The notes under the pieces are model-generated. The model was not told where the DNA came from, made no database searches, and was given only the letters and a program-made list of their open reading frames with translations. DNA of 64,000 nucleotides from an uncultured Oscillospiraceae bacterium. Lineage in GTDB: Bacteria > Bacillota > Clostridia > Oscillospirales > Oscillospiraceae. Within the stretch, counting starts at the first letter, position 1, and the number at the start of each line of letters is the position of its first letter. Made by a program: the position numbers and the translations under genes. Of the stretch, positions 8,661-16,870 are shown one piece after another. The stretch spans positions 1-64,000 of the forward strand of contig CAKTNP010000008.1 in assembly GCA_934589155.1 (NCBI GenBank), given 5' to 3'.

Positions 8661-9932
8661 TTACTTGGCGTCGCTGTCGGACAACTCAGGCTTGGGCCGG
8701 ATGTCTCCCGACTTGGTCAGGGCCCACTTTGTGAGCATGGGGCCCACCAGTTCATAGATCAGCACGGAGAAGAGAACAATGTCCCGCATGACGGCACCCT
8801 CAGCCCCCATATCGGCGGCCACGGTAACGCTCATGCCCAAAGCCACACCGGCCTGGGGAAACAGGGTGATACCCAGATATTTGCAGATATTGGGCTCGCA
8901 CTTCATAAGCCGGGAGCTGTAAGATGCGCCGAAGTACTTGCCGGCGGACCGGGCAATGATATATACCAGGCCAATGCCCACCACAGCCAGGTCGCCGAAG
9001 ACCCGCAGGTCCAGCTCCGCACCGCTGAGGACAAAGAAGAGCACATACAAAGGTGCCGTCCAGCGGTCGGTCTTATACATGATCTCCTCGGAGAAATCGC
9101 AGAGGTTGCAGAAGATTGTGCCCAGCATCATGCACATGAGCAGAGAGGAAAAGCCGATCTCCACGCCGCCCGGCAGCTGGACCTCCACCTTGGAAAGGCC
9201 GCTGGACAGGATCACGAAAGCCACCGCCAGGGTCAGCCGCTTGGAGTTGGAATGGAACCACTTTTCCATGCTATGGAAGATCCAGCCCAGCAGGCCGCCC
9301 ACCAGCAGAGACGCCACGATCTCCAGAAGAGGATTCACCACCATGGACACCACGCTGAATACGCCGCTGTTCATGGCCTTGGCCACGCCGAAGGACACGG
9401 CAAATACAATAAGGCCCACGGCGTCATCCAGGGCCACAATGGGCAGCAGAATGTCCGTCAGATGGCCCTTGGCCTTGTACTGGTTCACCACCATCAGAGT
9501 AGCGGCAGGCGCCGTAGCGGTGGCGATGGCTCCCAGAGTCAGACAGGTAGACACCGGCAGCTTATCCTTCAGGAACACGTGCAGGAGCAGCAGCCCTAAG
9601 TCCACGAATACCGTAGCGGTCAGGGCCTGCAGAATGGCAATGACCGTAGCCTGGCGGCCGGTCTTTCGCAGGGCGGACAGCCGGAACTCGTTGCCAATGG
9701 CGAAGGCGATAAAGCCCAGGGCAACGTCGGAAATCAGGCTGAAGCTGCCCACCTCCTCAAAGGTGTGGAATCCCAGGCCCGGAACCTTGGTCAGGGCGCC
9801 CAGGCAGTTGGGTCCGATGAGTAGCCCCGCAATCAAATAGGCCGTAACAGCAGGTACATTCAGTTTTTTCAGAACGCGGGTCATAAGAAGGCCCGCCATA
9901 ATGGCAACGCCCGTGGCCAATAGACTTTCCAT
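8661..9932 (-). CDS. Monovalent cation:proton antiporter (CPA2/KefB type)
   Basis: 423-residue integral membrane protein with about 12 hydrophobic segments, of the CPA2 Na+/H+ or K+/H+ exchanger family. Typical features: VPAVTAYLIAGLLIGPNCLG after the first helices, and GAIATATAPAATLMV followed by LPIVALDDAVGLIVFA, where the paired Asp residues belong to the ion-binding helix. No C-terminal TrkA-N or TrkA-C regulatory domain is attached. ATG at 9932 has AAGGAG 10 nt upstream. It is a single gene. The cation transported cannot be told. Confidence 0.88.
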   Translation of the reverse strand: MESLLATGVAIMAGLLMTRVLKKLNVPAVTAYLIAGLLIGPNCLGALTKVPGLGFHTFEEVGSFSLISDVALGFIAFAIGNEFRLSALRKTGRQATVIAILQALTATVFVDLGLLLLHVFLKDKLPVSTCLTLGAIATATAPAATLMVVNQYKAKGHLTDILLPIVALDDAVGLIVFAVSFGVAKAMNSGVFSVVSMVVNPLLEIVASLLVGGLLGWIFHSMEKWFHSNSKRLTLAVAFVILSSGLSKVEVQLPGGVEIGFSSLLMCMMLGTIFCNLCDFSEEIMYKTDRWTAPLYVLFFVLSGAELDLRVFGDLAVVGIGLVYIIARSAGKYFGASYSSRLMKCEPNICKYLGITLFPQAGVALGMSVTVAADMGAEGAVMRDIVLFSVLIYELVGPMLTKWALTKSGDIRPKPELSDSDAK

Positions 9933-9973
9933 AACGATCTGCTCCTTTATTTCACATAAAAACACACTAGCAT

Positions 9974-10001
9974 ATTATATCATTCCCTTTCTTGAAAACA
10001 A
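9974..10001 (-). promoter_or_regulatory. Promoter of the antiporter gene
   Basis: TTGTTT (9996-10001), 16-bp spacer and a consensus TATAAT (9974-9979), minus strand, about 35 bp upstream of the start codon. Confidence 0.6.
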
Positions 10002-10062
10002 GGGCAACTTTGAACAATTTTACAAAGAATATTCCGGAATTTTCGGGCAAAGCGATTGCAAA

Positions 10063-10095
10063 GAGGAAGAGCCCGGGCTGTGCCCGGGCTCTTCC
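10063..10095 (-). terminator. Terminator after the polysaccharide deacetylase gene
   Basis: Perfect hairpin GAAGAGCCCGGGC/GCCCGGGCTCTTC at 10065-10095, 15 bp downstream of the stop codon in the minus direction. Confidence 0.8.
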
Positions 10096-10110
10096 CTAAA
10101 ACGTTGTTTC

Positions 10111-11844
10111 TCAGTTCGTCAGCAGCCGGCCGACGGCACAGGCCACCGTGGCGCACTGGGCCCTGTTGGCCGTATCCCGGGGGCAGAAGTTGCCGCGCTT
10201 GTCCCCCACCATAAGGCCCAGGCTCGTTACCAGCTCCACATTGGGCAGGGCCCAGTCCGCAATGCTCTTCCGGTCCCCGTAGCGGTCCGCAGCCCCCGCC
10301 GGATGCTCCGGCAGCGCCGCCCCCATGTGCTTTAGAAAAGCCCCCATCATCTGGGCAAGCTCCTGCCGGGTAATGTCCCGGTTGGGCTGGAAGGACCGGT
10401 CGCTCACACCGTAGACCACCCCGTTTTCATAGGCCCACTCCACGGCGTCGGCATAGTATGCTCCGTCCTCCACATCCGCAAAATGGTTTGTCCGCTCCGC
10501 CGGGGCCTCTGCGCCGGACATCCGGAAGAAAATTGCCGTCACCATGGCCCGGGTCAATCTTCCCTTGGGTCCGAAGGTATAGTTCCCCATGCCGTACATA
10601 TAGCCCAGAGCCACGGCGGTGTCCACCTTATCATAGTACCAGTCGCCGGGCTCCACGTCCCCGAAGAGGTTCCCCTGGTCCGAATAGTACAGCTTTGTTA
10701 CGGCGGTGGGGGCCTTGCCGGTACCGCCGGTGTAATAGGCGATCCAGCAGCCCGGGGTCAGCGCCACGGGACCATCATAGGCGGTGCCTCCGGATTTCGG
10801 GTCGCTGCCGTCCAGGGTATAGTACACAGTCTCCCCTTCTCCGAAGCCGGTAAAAGAGAGTTGCCCCTCCTCCGTATGGATCTCCGCCTTTGCGGCGGGG
10901 GGCATGGTGTAGGAAAGGCTCGCTTCGCTGCTGCGGCCGCCATTCAAGTCATAGGCCGCTACCGCCCGGATGGTGCAGGGTGAGGACAGATCAAAGGGCC
11001 CCGTGTACTTCACCGCGCCGTAGGAAACGGCGGAGCCGTCCAGGGTGTAATACACCGGAACGCCGCTGGGGGAATCGATGGTCACCCGGGCGCCGTTTCC
11101 GGCAGCGGTCACCGTGATCTTCGGCGCAGCCAGGGCGCCGGCGTCGGTACCCTTGTTCTTGCAGCTGTAATAGACCTCTCCGTTCTGCATGGTAACGCCC
11201 CGGCGGCGGTACAGCTCCCGGACGGTCACGAACTCATAGCCTTGGCTTTTCAGGTCGTCAATTGCCGCCAGGGCCCCGGACACCGTGGAGGAATAAATAT
11301 CATGGCACAGGACAATGGCCCCGTCAAAGGCATCACCTACGATGTTCCGCCGGACCCGGTCCGCATTCAAATATTTCCAATCCAGAGTGTCCACGCTCCA
11401 ATAGATCACCGGCGTCTTGATCCGACTGCGGATGCTCTGGGTGGTATTGCCGTAGGGGGCCCGGAGAAAATACGCCTGATCGCTGCCCGTGACCTTGTTA
11501 AAGATCCTTGTGGTCTTATTGATCTCCTCCATGGCCGTATCCAGGCTTGTGGAGGAAAGATCCTTATGAGAGTATGTATGGCTAGCCAGCTGGTGGCCCT
11601 CGGCCACGATCCGGCGGACCAGATCGGGGTAGCTTTCCGCCCGCTGCCCCAGGTTAAAGAATGTGACCTTCACGCCCCGCTCCTTCAGGCCATCCAGGAG
11701 CCTTGCCGTGTAGGGCCCCGGTCCGTCGTCAAAGGTCAGGGCAATAAGCTTGCTGCCCGCCGCTTGGGCATGGCCAGCCGCAAAGGGCAGGACCCCGACC
11801 GTAAGGACCAGGGCCAGCAGCAGGGAAAGAATTCGCTTTTTCAT
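10111..11844 (-). CDS. Secreted polysaccharide deacetylase with chitobiase-like and SLH domains
   Basis: 577 residues. Signal peptide MKKRILSLLLALVLTVGVLP (to about residue 28), then a NodB-type carbohydrate esterase domain (about 32-225): IALTFDDGPGPYT (catalytic and metal Asp), SHTYSHKDLS (metal His pair), RAPYGN and LCHDIYSST. Next are two short repeats with YYTLDGS at about 265 and 360 (chitobiase/HexA_C-like, carbohydrate-binding type), then three SLH motifs from about residue 405 (FGDVEPGDWYYDKVDTAVAL and two more). It should act on peptidoglycan or another wall glycan outside the membrane, held by SLH binding to a pyruvylated wall polymer. ATG at 11844 is supported by AGAGAGGAAG. Confidence 0.93.
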   Translation of the reverse strand: MKKRILSLLLALVLTVGVLPFAAGHAQAAGSKLIALTFDDGPGPYTARLLDGLKERGVKVTFFNLGQRAESYPDLVRRIVAEGHQLASHTYSHKDLSSTSLDTAMEEINKTTRIFNKVTGSDQAYFLRAPYGNTTQSIRSRIKTPVIYWSVDTLDWKYLNADRVRRNIVGDAFDGAIVLCHDIYSSTVSGALAAIDDLKSQGYEFVTVRELYRRRGVTMQNGEVYYSCKNKGTDAGALAAPKITVTAAGNGARVTIDSPSGVPVYYTLDGSAVSYGAVKYTGPFDLSSPCTIRAVAAYDLNGGRSSEASLSYTMPPAAKAEIHTEEGQLSFTGFGEGETVYYTLDGSDPKSGGTAYDGPVALTPGCWIAYYTGGTGKAPTAVTKLYYSDQGNLFGDVEPGDWYYDKVDTAVALGYMYGMGNYTFGPKGRLTRAMVTAIFFRMSGAEAPAERTNHFADVEDGAYYADAVEWAYENGVVYGVSDRSFQPNRDITRQELAQMMGAFLKHMGAALPEHPAGAADRYGDRKSIADWALPNVELVTSLGLMVGDKRGNFCPRDTANRAQCATVACAVGRLLTN

Positions 11845-11925
11845 GTTGCTTCCTCTCTTTTCTCTCTTGATGTCTCCATCATACCACATTTTTCCGAAAA
11901 CAGTTCTTAAAAATTCTTAAGAATA

Positions 11926-11955
11926 TAAAAAATGCGGCGCAGATCCGCGCCGCAG
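11926..11955 (-). terminator. Terminator after mazF
   Basis: TGCGGCGC/GCGCCGCA hairpin at 11933-11954 followed on the minus strand by TTTTTTA; it ends the nnrD-lipoprotein-mazF unit. Confidence 0.8.
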
Positions 11956-11964
11956 CATGGGAGC

Positions 11965-12321
11965 CTAATAGCCCCGGAGGCCAAAGCTCACCGCAATGGC
12001 CGTGTCGATCTTGTTCATGGAGTCCGGGTCCAGCCGCCCCATGTGCTCCCGCAGGCGCCGCTTATCAATGGTGCGGATCTGCTCCAGAAGCACCACCGAA
12101 TCCTTGGCCAGGCCCGCCGAGGCCCCGGCAATGTTGATGTGGGTGGGCAGCTTGGCCTTGCCGGTCTGGCTGGTAATGGCGGCGGCGATCACCGTAGGGG
12201 AATGCTTGTTGCCCGTGTCGTTCTGGACAATGAGCACCGGGCGGGTGCCCCCCTGCTCGCTTCCCACCACGGGACTGAGGTCGGCGTAAAATACGTCGCC
12301 CCGCTTTACATTGGTATCCAT
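11965..12321 (-). CDS. mazF: MazF/PemK-type endoribonuclease, apparently without antitoxin
   Basis: 118-residue toxin of the PemK/MazF family, an mRNA interferase. Family motifs are [28 protein letters not shown] and [13 protein letters not shown], with [17 protein letters not shown] later. ATG at 12321 has GGAGAG 8 nt upstream; an in-frame GTG at 12330 is less well placed. In Bacillus the equivalent gene (ndoA) follows lipoprotein, alr and antitoxin genes. Here nnrD and a lipoprotein gene are kept, but the 115 bp between lipoprotein stop and mazF start hold no antitoxin of usual size. The gene is intact, so the antitoxin may be elsewhere or lost. Confidence 0.92.
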   Translation of the reverse strand: MDTNVKRGDVFYADLSPVVGSEQGGTRPVLIVQNDTGNKHSPTVIAAAITSQTGKAKLPTHINIAGASAGLAKDSVVLLEQIRTIDKRRLREHMGRLDPDSMNKIDTAIAVSFGLRGY

Positions 12322-12436
12322 ACGCTTCACTCTCCGGGAAGAATCATGGCTGCGCTACGGATCCTATGTAACGCAGCGTCTGATCCTATTGTCCCACGCA
12401 GAAGCGGGATTTATACATTTTTTCCTCCGGGCTATC

Positions 12437-13039
12437 CTATGCCCCCGGGGAGGGCTCTGCCACCGGCTCCGTCAGAAATTGAAAGTCCCGAATCTCCATG
12501 GATAGGATTCGGCGTCCCTTGTAGCCCAGCTCGCTGAACACCGGGGTCCCCTCCCGGAGCCACAGATCCACGGTCATGGACTCCGCCGCCACGCTGGTGT
12601 CGAAGGTGATCCGCAGGCCGTCCTCCGTCTGTCCCGCGGAGGAAAGATAGGCGCTCCGCCAGGCCTCCGTCATGAAATAGGGGCAGGTCACGGGACTCAC
12701 CTGCCCGTCGGCCAAAAGGCCGAAGTCCAAAGCCGTGCCGTCAAAGGTCAGTTTGCCGCCCTGGGCCTCGATCCTGCCGGAAATACCGGCAATGGTCTCG
12801 GGCGCCGTCACGGAAAAGTCCAGGCCGCCGGACTTGTCCCCCCGGCAATCTACGGTGAAGGTATAGGTCCTGTCCCCGTAGTCCGCCGTGATCTCTCCCG
12901 TAAAGGCCCAGCCCGGCGCCCCGAGCAGCTTCGTCCGGAAGGCCACGGCCTCCCCCACTTTCTCCGATTCCTTCCCGCCGCAGCCGGAAAGCAGCACCGC
13001 CGCCAGACACAAGGGGATCAGTCGCCGCAGGACTTTCAT
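12437..13039 (-). CDS. Predicted lipoprotein (outer-membrane LolA/YdcC-like position)
   Basis: 200-residue secreted lipoprotein: MKVLRRLIPLCLAAVLLSGC has a lipobox LSGC with the lipidated Cys at residue 20. The mature part is beta-rich (FTGEITADYGDRTYTFTVDC), consistent with a LolA/LppX-like fold but not proof of it. Its place between nnrD and mazF matches the YdcC lipoprotein of the Bacillus ydcC-alr-ndoAI-ndoA cluster, which is the best clue to identity. It starts 12 bp after the nnrD stop. No function can be named. Confidence 0.82.
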   Translation of the reverse strand: MKVLRRLIPLCLAAVLLSGCGGKESEKVGEAVAFRTKLLGAPGWAFTGEITADYGDRTYTFTVDCRGDKSGGLDFSVTAPETIAGISGRIEAQGGKLTFDGTALDFGLLADGQVSPVTCPYFMTEAWRSAYLSSAGQTEDGLRITFDTSVAAESMTVDLWLREGTPVFSELGYKGRRILSMEIRDFQFLTEPVAEPSPGA

Positions 13040-13051
13040 AGGGTTCCCACC

Positions 13052-13891
13052 TTATTTTAAGAGTTGCGGCAGTTCCTCCAGCAGATCCGTTGGAGTCATG
13101 GCATACTGGCCCAGACGCCGGGCAGCCAGGTCCCCGGCAGCGCCGTGGAGCCAGGCTCCCGCCGCCGCTGCCTCCAGGGGCCCAAGGCCCTGGCCCAAAA
13201 GGGACAGGATCATACCGGACAGCACGTCCCCGCTGCCCCCTGTGGCCATGCCCGGATTCCCGGTGGTATTGCAATAGGTCCGGGCCCCGTCCGTAATAAG
13301 GGTCCGGTGACCCTTTAGGAGCACCACCGCCCCCAGCTCCCTGGCCATTGCCTCGGCGCTCCCCTGTCGCTCCTCCGGATCTCCGCCCAGGCGGCGGAAC
13401 TCCCCGGGATGGGGCGTCAGGATCAGGGGACCGCCTCTGCCGCACAGTTCATCCTTATGCGCCGCCATAACATTTATGCCGTCGGCATCCAAAACAAGAG
13501 GTCCCCGGAAGCACCGTACCACCTGCCGGACCACTGCCTCCACCCCGGGCCCCCGGCCCAGGCCGGGACCCACCAGACAGGCGTCCGTGGTCTCCAGCCG
13601 CGATAAAATTTCCGGCAGAGCCCGCTCCGACAGCGTCCCCGCCTTTCCGGGCAGAGGAAACACCATGGGCTCGTCCAGCTTCACCGCCTCAATGGCGTAG
13701 ATCTCCTCCGGCACTCCCAGATAGATGAGCCCCGCCCCGGTCCGCAGAGCGCCCCGGGCCGCCAGGGCCGGGGCCCCGGTAAAGCCCCGGCTGCCGCAGA
13801 GCAGCAGCACCCGGCCGAAATTTCCCTTGTGAGCCTCCGGCTCCCGGTCCGGCAACAGGGCCAGGACACCTTCATGGTCCAGATATTCCAT
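13052..13891 (-). CDS. nnrD: ADP- or ATP-dependent NAD(P)H-hydrate dehydratase
   Basis: 279-residue ribokinase-fold enzyme that repairs hydrated NAD(P)H. Motifs: HKGNFGRVLLLCGSRGFTGA at the N-terminus, LVGPGLGR, LVLDADGINVMA, LTPHPGEFRRL and the nucleotide-binding GNPGMATGGSGDVLSGMI. It lacks the N-terminal NnrE epimerase domain found in many bacterial fusions, so it is a stand-alone dehydratase. ATG at 13891; a ribosome site AAGGAGG lies upstream, and a weak -10 (TAAAAT at 13913-13918, minus) may be its promoter. It is the first gene of the nnrD-lipoprotein-mazF unit. Confidence 0.93.
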   Translation of the reverse strand: MEYLDHEGVLALLPDREPEAHKGNFGRVLLLCGSRGFTGAPALAARGALRTGAGLIYLGVPEEIYAIEAVKLDEPMVFPLPGKAGTLSERALPEILSRLETTDACLVGPGLGRGPGVEAVVRQVVRCFRGPLVLDADGINVMAAHKDELCGRGGPLILTPHPGEFRRLGGDPEERQGSAEAMARELGAVVLLKGHRTLITDGARTYCNTTGNPGMATGGSGDVLSGMILSLLGQGLGPLEAAAAGAWLHGAAGDLAARRLGQYAMTPTDLLEELPQLLK

Positions 13892-13991
13892 GGTATCCCT
13901 CCTTTTTTCTCTATTTTACCACAGTCTCGCCTGGATGAAAACGCAAATTTTTGCATCAGTTATAGATTCAAGCTATATCTCCCTATATAAA

Positions 13992-14028
13992 GCCTGTATT
14001 AGACAGGCGGATTTCCCTACGCTATAAT
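13992..14028 (+). promoter_or_regulatory. Promoter of the methionine ABC operon with overlapping inverted repeat
   Basis: TAGACA (14000-14005), 17-bp spacer, TATAAT (14023-14028). A perfect 6-bp inverted repeat GCCTGT-ATTAG-ACAGGC (13992-14008) covers the -35 and could be an operator. The start site should be near 14035, just before a leader ORF. Confidence 0.7.
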
Positions 14029-14054
14029 ACAGCCATGCTCGAAGGGAGATGATA

Positions 14055-14105
14055 CCGCAATGAACAGAAGAAAATTGTTTTTAGGGTATCCATTGCGGAA
14101 TACCC
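14055..14105 (+). promoter_or_regulatory. Interlocking inverted repeats in the metQ leader
   Basis: CCGCAATG (14055-14062), which contains the leader ORF start codon, is exactly complementary to CATTGCGG (14091-14098). A second pair, GGGTAT (14084-14089) and ATACCC (14100-14105), encloses the 3' arm of the first. The two stems interlock (pseudoknot topology) or exclude each other, an arrangement suited to translation-coupled control. No known riboswitch class is recognised. Confidence 0.45.
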
Positions 14106-14131
14106 ACCCTATGCTGGACTTCCGAATGTGA
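14060..14131 (+). CDS. Small leader ORF upstream of metQ (23 aa)
   Basis: ATG at 14060 preceded by AAGGGAG at good spacing, 23 codons and a TGA, starting MNRRKLFLGYPLRN and ending in Met. It begins about 25 nt after the predicted transcription start and 60 nt before metQ. Three of its 23 codons are Met. The start codon lies inside an inverted repeat. It could be a regulatory leader peptide for the methionine transporter; alternatively it is a chance ORF. No conservation can be tested here. Confidence 0.4.
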   Translation: MNRRKLFLGYPLRNTHPMLDFRM

Positions 14132-14192
14132 CAGCCTTTTCTCCATCCGTCCCTATGAACATTACTCAAACATGAAGAAAGGTTGATTCAAT

Positions 14193-15038
14193 ATGAAAAA
14201 ATTTCTTGCCGTCCTGCTGACCGCCGTCCTGGCCCTGTGCCTGTTCACCGCCTGCTCCAAGAGCGGCGCCATTACCATCGCCGTCCCCAACGACACCACC
14301 AACGAAGCCCGGGCCCTGCTGCTGCTGGAGGCCAACGGCATCATCAAGCTGAAAGACGGCGCCGGTATCACCGCCACCGTAAAGGACATTGCCGAGAACC
14401 CCTACAACGTGGAGTTCAAGGAAGTGGAGGCCGCCCAGGTCCCCAACGTGCTGAAGGACGTGGACTACGCCGTTATCAATTCCAACTACGCCATTGACGC
14501 CGGGCTGAACCCCGTGGCGGATGCTCTGGCCATTGAGGGCTCCTACTCCGCTTACGGCAATGTGCTGGTCGTCAAGGAAGGCAATGAGAGCTCCCCCGCC
14601 ATTCTGGCTCTGAAGGCCGCTCTGGAAAGCCAGCAGGTGGCAGACTACATCAGCGGGCAGTACAACGGCGCCGTGGTGAGCCTGGTGGAGAACCCCACCG
14701 ACGGTTACGATCCCTCCATTGACTACAACGCCCTGGCCGGTACCACCATCACTGTGGCCGCCTCCCCCACCCCCCACGCCGAGATTCTCTCCGTGGTGAA
14801 GGACATTCTGGCTGCCAAGAACATTACCCTGGATATTAAGGAATTCACCGATTATGTCCAGCCCAATAATGTGGTGGAAAGCGGCGAGATCGATGCCAAC
14901 TACTTCCAGCATGTCCCCTATCTGGAGGACTTCAACGCCGAAAACGGCACTCACCTGGTGTCCGTGTCCGTGGTCCACGTGGAGCCCATGGGTCTCTACG
15001 GCGGCAGGCAGACCAGCCTGGATGCCCTGAAAAAGTAA
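14193..15038 (+). CDS. metQ: Methionine ABC transporter binding lipoprotein, circularly permuted MetQ
   Basis: 281-residue lipoprotein (Cys21 after MKKFLAVLLTAVLALCLFTA) of the NlpA/MetQ family, the extracellular methionine-binding partner of MetNI. The order of its halves is reversed. Residues 26-183 (ITIAVPNDTTNEARALLLLE, GIIKLKDGAG, VEAAQVPNVL, AVINSNYAI) match the C-terminal half of ordinary MetQ. Residues 184-281 (TITVAASPTPHAEIL, KEFTDYVQPNNVV, ANYFQHVPYLEDF, EPMGLYGGRQTSLDALKK) match the N-terminal half. The protein ends exactly where normal MetQ continues into its VAVPND segment. Ligand-contact motifs of both halves are kept, so it should fold and bind. It is followed by metN and metI with matching gene order. 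Confidence 0.93.
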   Translation: MKKFLAVLLTAVLALCLFTACSKSGAITIAVPNDTTNEARALLLLEANGIIKLKDGAGITATVKDIAENPYNVEFKEVEAAQVPNVLKDVDYAVINSNYAIDAGLNPVADALAIEGSYSAYGNVLVVKEGNESSPAILALKAALESQQVADYISGQYNGAVVSLVENPTDGYDPSIDYNALAGTTITVAASPTPHAEILSVVKDILAAKNITLDIKEFTDYVQPNNVVESGEIDANYFQHVPYLEDFNAENGTHLVSVSVVHVEPMGLYGGRQTSLDALKK

Positions 15039-15117
15039 TTCTAAAGCGGAAATTGACCCGGAAATAACGCTGTCTGCCCTGTGCAGTCGGCGCTATTTCT
15101 GTGTAGGAGATGAAATT

Positions 15118-16131
15118 ATGATTGAGCTGCGGCACCTGTCAAAGACCTTTTCCACCGCCGACGGCTCCGTGGATGCCCTGAAGGACATTGATCTTACCAT
15201 CGGCGACGGCGAGATCTACGGCATCATCGGCATGAGCGGCGCCGGAAAATCCACCCTGGTCCGGTGCATCAACATGCTGGAACGCCCCACGGAGGGCTCC
15301 GTCCTCATTGACGGCCGGGACTTGGGCACCCTTACCGAAGCCCAGCTCCGGCAGGAGCGCCGGAACATCACCATGATCTTCCAGGGCTTCAACCTGCTGA
15401 TGCAGCGGAATTGCCTGAAAAACGTGTGCTTTCCCATGGAGCTGGCCGGGGTCAAGAAAAGCGAGGCCGAAAAGCGGGCGGCGGAGCTACTATCCCTGGT
15501 GGGCCTGGGGGATAAGCTGAAAGCCTATCCCGCCCAGCTCTCCGGCGGTCAGCAGCAGCGGGTGGCCATTGCCCGGGCTCTGGCTACCCGCCCCAAAATC
15601 CTCTTGTGCGACGAGGCCACCTCCGCCCTGGATCCCCAGACCACACAGTCCATTCTGTCCCTGATCCGGGACCTTCACGACCGGCTGGGCCTTACGGTCA
15701 TCGTCATCACCCACCAGATGAGCGTGGTGGAGCAGATCTGCACCCGGGTGGCCATTCTGGACCAGGGTACCGTGGCGGAGGAGGGGGCGGTCAGCGAGGT
15801 TTTTGCCGCCCCCAAGTCCCGGGCCGCCAAGCGGCTGGTGTATCCCGAGGGCTATGAGGATCCCGTAGTGACCGCCGACGGCGGCCACAGGATCCGCGTG
15901 GTCTTTAACGGCGTGGACGCCACCAAGGCCCCCCTCATCGCCCAGATGGCCATGGAGGAAAGCATTGCCGCCAGCATTCTCTCCGCCTCCACCCGAAGCC
16001 TGGGGGACAAGGTCTACGGCAATATGCTCCTGGGGATCCCCGGCGACCGGGCCGTACTGGACCGGGCCATGTCCTATCTTGGAAAAACGCCCAATATTTA
16101 TGTAGAGGAGGTCACCGGAAATGCTCAATGA
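15118..16131 (+). CDS. metN: Methionine import ATP-binding protein MetN
   Basis: 337-residue ABC ATPase of the methionine importer, on the inner face of the membrane. Walker A GMSGAGKST (about residues 38-46), signature LSGGQQQR, Walker B ILLCDEATSALD and switch His in VIVITHQMSVV. The C-terminal 90 or so residues form the ligand-sensing NIL/ACT-like domain (RIRVVFNGVDATKAPLIAQM), through which internal methionine inhibits transport in characterised MetN proteins. ATG at 15118 has AGGAGATG upstream. An imperfect hairpin (15060-15100, GAAATA/TATTTC base) lies between metQ and metN and may adjust their relative expression. Confidence 0.96.
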   Translation: MIELRHLSKTFSTADGSVDALKDIDLTIGDGEIYGIIGMSGAGKSTLVRCINMLERPTEGSVLIDGRDLGTLTEAQLRQERRNITMIFQGFNLLMQRNCLKNVCFPMELAGVKKSEAEKRAAELLSLVGLGDKLKAYPAQLSGGQQQRVAIARALATRPKILLCDEATSALDPQTTQSILSLIRDLHDRLGLTVIVITHQMSVVEQICTRVAILDQGTVAEEGAVSEVFAAPKSRAAKRLVYPEGYEDPVVTADGGHRIRVVFNGVDATKAPLIAQMAMEESIAASILSASTRSLGDKVYGNMLLGIPGDRAVLDRAMSYLGKTPNIYVEEVTGNAQ

Positions 16132-16831
16132 TCTGCTTTCCTCCAAGGCCGCCCAGGAGCTGCTGGACATTCTGAAAAGCGAGTTCCCCATGGCCCTGTG
16201 GGAGACCCTCTATGTGACGGTGCTGTCCACCTTCTTCGCCATTGTCATCGGCCTGCCCCTGGGGGTGATCCTGGTGGCGGGCGAGGACGGAAAGATCCTG
16301 AAGGTCCCCAAGGGAGTCCTGCACGTGCTGAACGTGATCATCAACCTTCTGCGGTCCGTGCCTTTTTTGATCCTGATGGTGCTGGTGTTTCCCCTGACCC
16401 GGCTTCTGGTGGGTACCGTGGTGGGCACCCCCGCCTCCATCGTTCCCCTGGTCATTGCGGCCTTTCCCTTTGTGGCCCGTTTGGTGGAGGGCAGTCTCCG
16501 GGAGATCAACCCCAACATCATTGAGGCCGCCCAGAGCATGGGCGCCTCCCCTGCCCAGATCATTTTTAAGGTAATGATCCCCGAAAGTGTGCCGTCTCTT
16601 CTTTCCAACGCCACGGTGGCCATTACCACGGTGCTGGGCTACTCCGCTATGAGCGGCGCCATCGGCGGCGGCGGCCTGGGCAAGATTGCCATCAACTACG
16701 GCTATTACCGCTATCAGTACGGCGTCATGGTCTGCGCCGTGGTTTTCCTCATTCTTTTGGTCCAGATCTTCCAGTCCGTGGGCACGGGTCTCTCCGCCCG
16801 GTGCGATAAACGGCTGAAGCATCGGAAATAA
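16121..16831 (+). CDS. metI: Methionine ABC transporter permease MetI
   Basis: 236-residue permease with five hydrophobic segments, including ETLYVTVLSTFFAIVIGLPL near the start and the EAA-type cytoplasmic loop INPNIIEAAQSMGASPAQII that docks with MetN. NATVAITTVLGYSAMSGAIG near the C-terminus is typical of MetI. The start overlaps metN by 11 bp. A strong terminator follows 3 bp after the stop, closing the operon. Confidence 0.95.
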   Translation: MLNDLLSSKAAQELLDILKSEFPMALWETLYVTVLSTFFAIVIGLPLGVILVAGEDGKILKVPKGVLHVLNVIINLLRSVPFLILMVLVFPLTRLLVGTVVGTPASIVPLVIAAFPFVARLVEGSLREINPNIIEAAQSMGASPAQIIFKVMIPESVPSLLSNATVAITTVLGYSAMSGAIGGGGLGKIAINYGYYRYQYGVMVCAVVFLILLVQIFQSVGTGLSARCDKRLKHRK

Positions 16832-16833
16832 GC

Positions 16834-16870
16834 AAACACGGTCCCCCGGCAAATCCGGGAGACCGTGTTT
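16834..16870. terminator. Bidirectional terminator between metI and the TIM-barrel gene
   Basis: AAACACGGTC...GACCGTGTTT hairpin with internal CCCCCGG/CCGGGAG pairing; T run on the plus side and A/T flanks on the other. Serves both convergent units. Confidence 0.85.

Noticed and set aside
12386..12418. 10-codon ORF with good GGAGG before mazF as an antitoxin gene
   Set aside because: Far too short for any known MazE; mentioned only in the orphan-toxin finding.
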